From Kribbella italica (GTDB lineage Bacteria > Actinomycetota > Actinomycetes > Propionibacteriales > Kribbellaceae): a DNA stretch of 64,000 nt. A model generated the notes under the pieces. The model was not told the origin of the DNA, ran no database searches, and worked only from the letters and a program-made list of their open reading frames with translations. The translations under genes and the position numbers were made by a program. Numbering within the stretch: position 1 is the first letter of the stretch; every line of letters starts with the position of its first letter. Below, piece by piece: positions 63,527 to 64,000 of the stretch. The stretch lies in contig NZ_JACHMY010000001.1 in NCBI RefSeq assembly GCF_014205135.1, positions 806,001 to 870,000 of the forward strand, in the 5' to 3' direction.

Positions 63527-64000
63527 GTGAGCTTCAGCTGTCGTGGGTGTGCCGGCGACGACGTCGTACCGGTGGTCGATCTGGGGGCGCAGCCGTGCGC
63601 GGACCATTTCCCGCCGGTCGGCACCGCGGAGGAGGATCCGCGCTGGCCGCTGGAGCTCTGGCTCTGCCGGGACTGCAAGTTGGTGCAGCTCGGTCCGGTC
63701 GAGCCACAGCTGCCCGAACCGCCGCTGGCCGTCGAGTCGGCGACCAGCCTGGCGCACGCCGAGACCTCGGCGAAGGAACTGCTGGCCGACCACCCCGAGC
63801 TGGCCGGTGCCGCGGTGTTCGAGTTCGCCAGCCACCACGGGGGTTCGTGGCTGGACCACCTGCAGGCGGCGGGCTGCAGGATCGCCTCCGACGGCGAGCA
63901 GGCCGCGCTGGTGGTGGACGTCCACGGCATCGCGCACGAGCCCGAGGTCGGCGAGATGATGCGCCTGCGCGCGGACCGGCTGGCGCCGGGCGGCCTGCTG
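63527..64000 (+). CDS. Methyltransferase-like protein with degenerate SAM motif (cut by right edge)
   Basis: 158 residues are visible. The start is GTG 63527, six bases after GGAGGGGGA; ATG 63506 and GTG 63524 are in frame alternatives. The zinc domain is like that of the gene at 60697 (SCRGCAGDD, then WLCRDCKLVQLGP), but the SAM region reads VFEFASHHGGSWLDHLQAAG where the active enzyme has EAASNDGYLLQH, and VVDVHGIAHEPEV where it has VVGNNVFAHVPDI. The protein may be a non-catalytic partner. The C-terminus is outside the window. Confidence 0.78.
   Translation, partial: MSFSCRGCAGDDVVPVVDLGAQPCADHFPPVGTAEEDPRWPLELWLCRDCKLVQLGPVEPQLPEPPLAVESATSLAHAETSAKELLADHPELAGAAVFEFASHHGGSWLDHLQAAGCRIASDGEQAALVVDVHGIAHEPEVGEMMRLRADRLAPGGLL

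Overview
This window comes from a very GC-rich actinomycete chromosome. The evidence is GC-rich codon use with frequent GTG starts, the order dlaT/sucB, TIGR01777 epimerase, lipB (as in mycobacteria), a SCO2322-family protein beside a B12 ECF transporter, DUF3043, PspA/PspAA and an actinobacterial double-lipoyl E2. A Kribbella- or Nocardioides-like member of the Propionibacteriales is my best guess, from gene content only. No tRNA, rRNA, insertion sequence, phage gene or CRISPR array was seen.

Layout. 1-9371: lipoate and 2-oxoacid dehydrogenase genes (lipB cut by the left edge, TIGR01777 epimerase, double-lipoyl E2, lpdA). This block is interrupted at about 0.7-3.7 kb by a membrane pseudokinase and a decayed tandem-repeat array. 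9384-13320: a small catabolic or uptake locus (nitrilase-family hydrolase, GntR regulator, MHS-type transporter, DUF2848 protein, cupin) in which both divergent promoter gaps carry the same GTATACA site. 13390-16147: pepA and gcvT. 16542-22672: a complete dipeptide/oligopeptide ABC operon in the order permease C, binding protein, permease B, ATPase D, ATPase F. 22747-25161: a beta-clamp-like gene and ltrA. 25312-29926: a xylose/ribose-type sugar ABC operon with its ROK regulator and clustered palindromes. 30141-36290: a cobalamin riboswitch followed by a SCO2322 protein, EcfT, fused EcfA, EcfS, CobU and CobS, which is a B12 uptake and salvage operon. 36411-40894: aldo/keto reductase with a coupled small protein, an MGH1-like glycosidase, DUF3043 and pspA-pspAA.

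41135-64000 is an exopolysaccharide region. A polyprenyl-phosphate sugar transferase and an ECF sigma factor read rightward. A leftward run of ten genes (59449 to 43404) encodes an AlgD-like GDP-mannose 6-dehydrogenase, a glycosyltransferase, an AsnB-type amidotransferase, a bi-domain oxidoreductase, a heparinase II/III-like lyase, two Wzz-like proteins with degenerate kinase domains, an O-antigen-ligase-like protein, a second glycosyltransferase, a membrane-anchored parallel beta-helix protein and a sigma-partner-like small protein. Divergent from it runs a nucleotide-sugar cassette: epimerase, TylC3-like C-methyltransferase, sugar-1-phosphate cytidylyltransferase, PIG-L deacetylase and a second methyltransferase-like gene cut by the right edge. 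The AlgD-like dehydrogenase, lyase-like enzymes, beta-helix protein and AsnB together suggest a uronic-acid-containing and possibly amidated polymer. The same 8-mer CTGATACA lies in inverted repeats at two intergenic points of the cluster.
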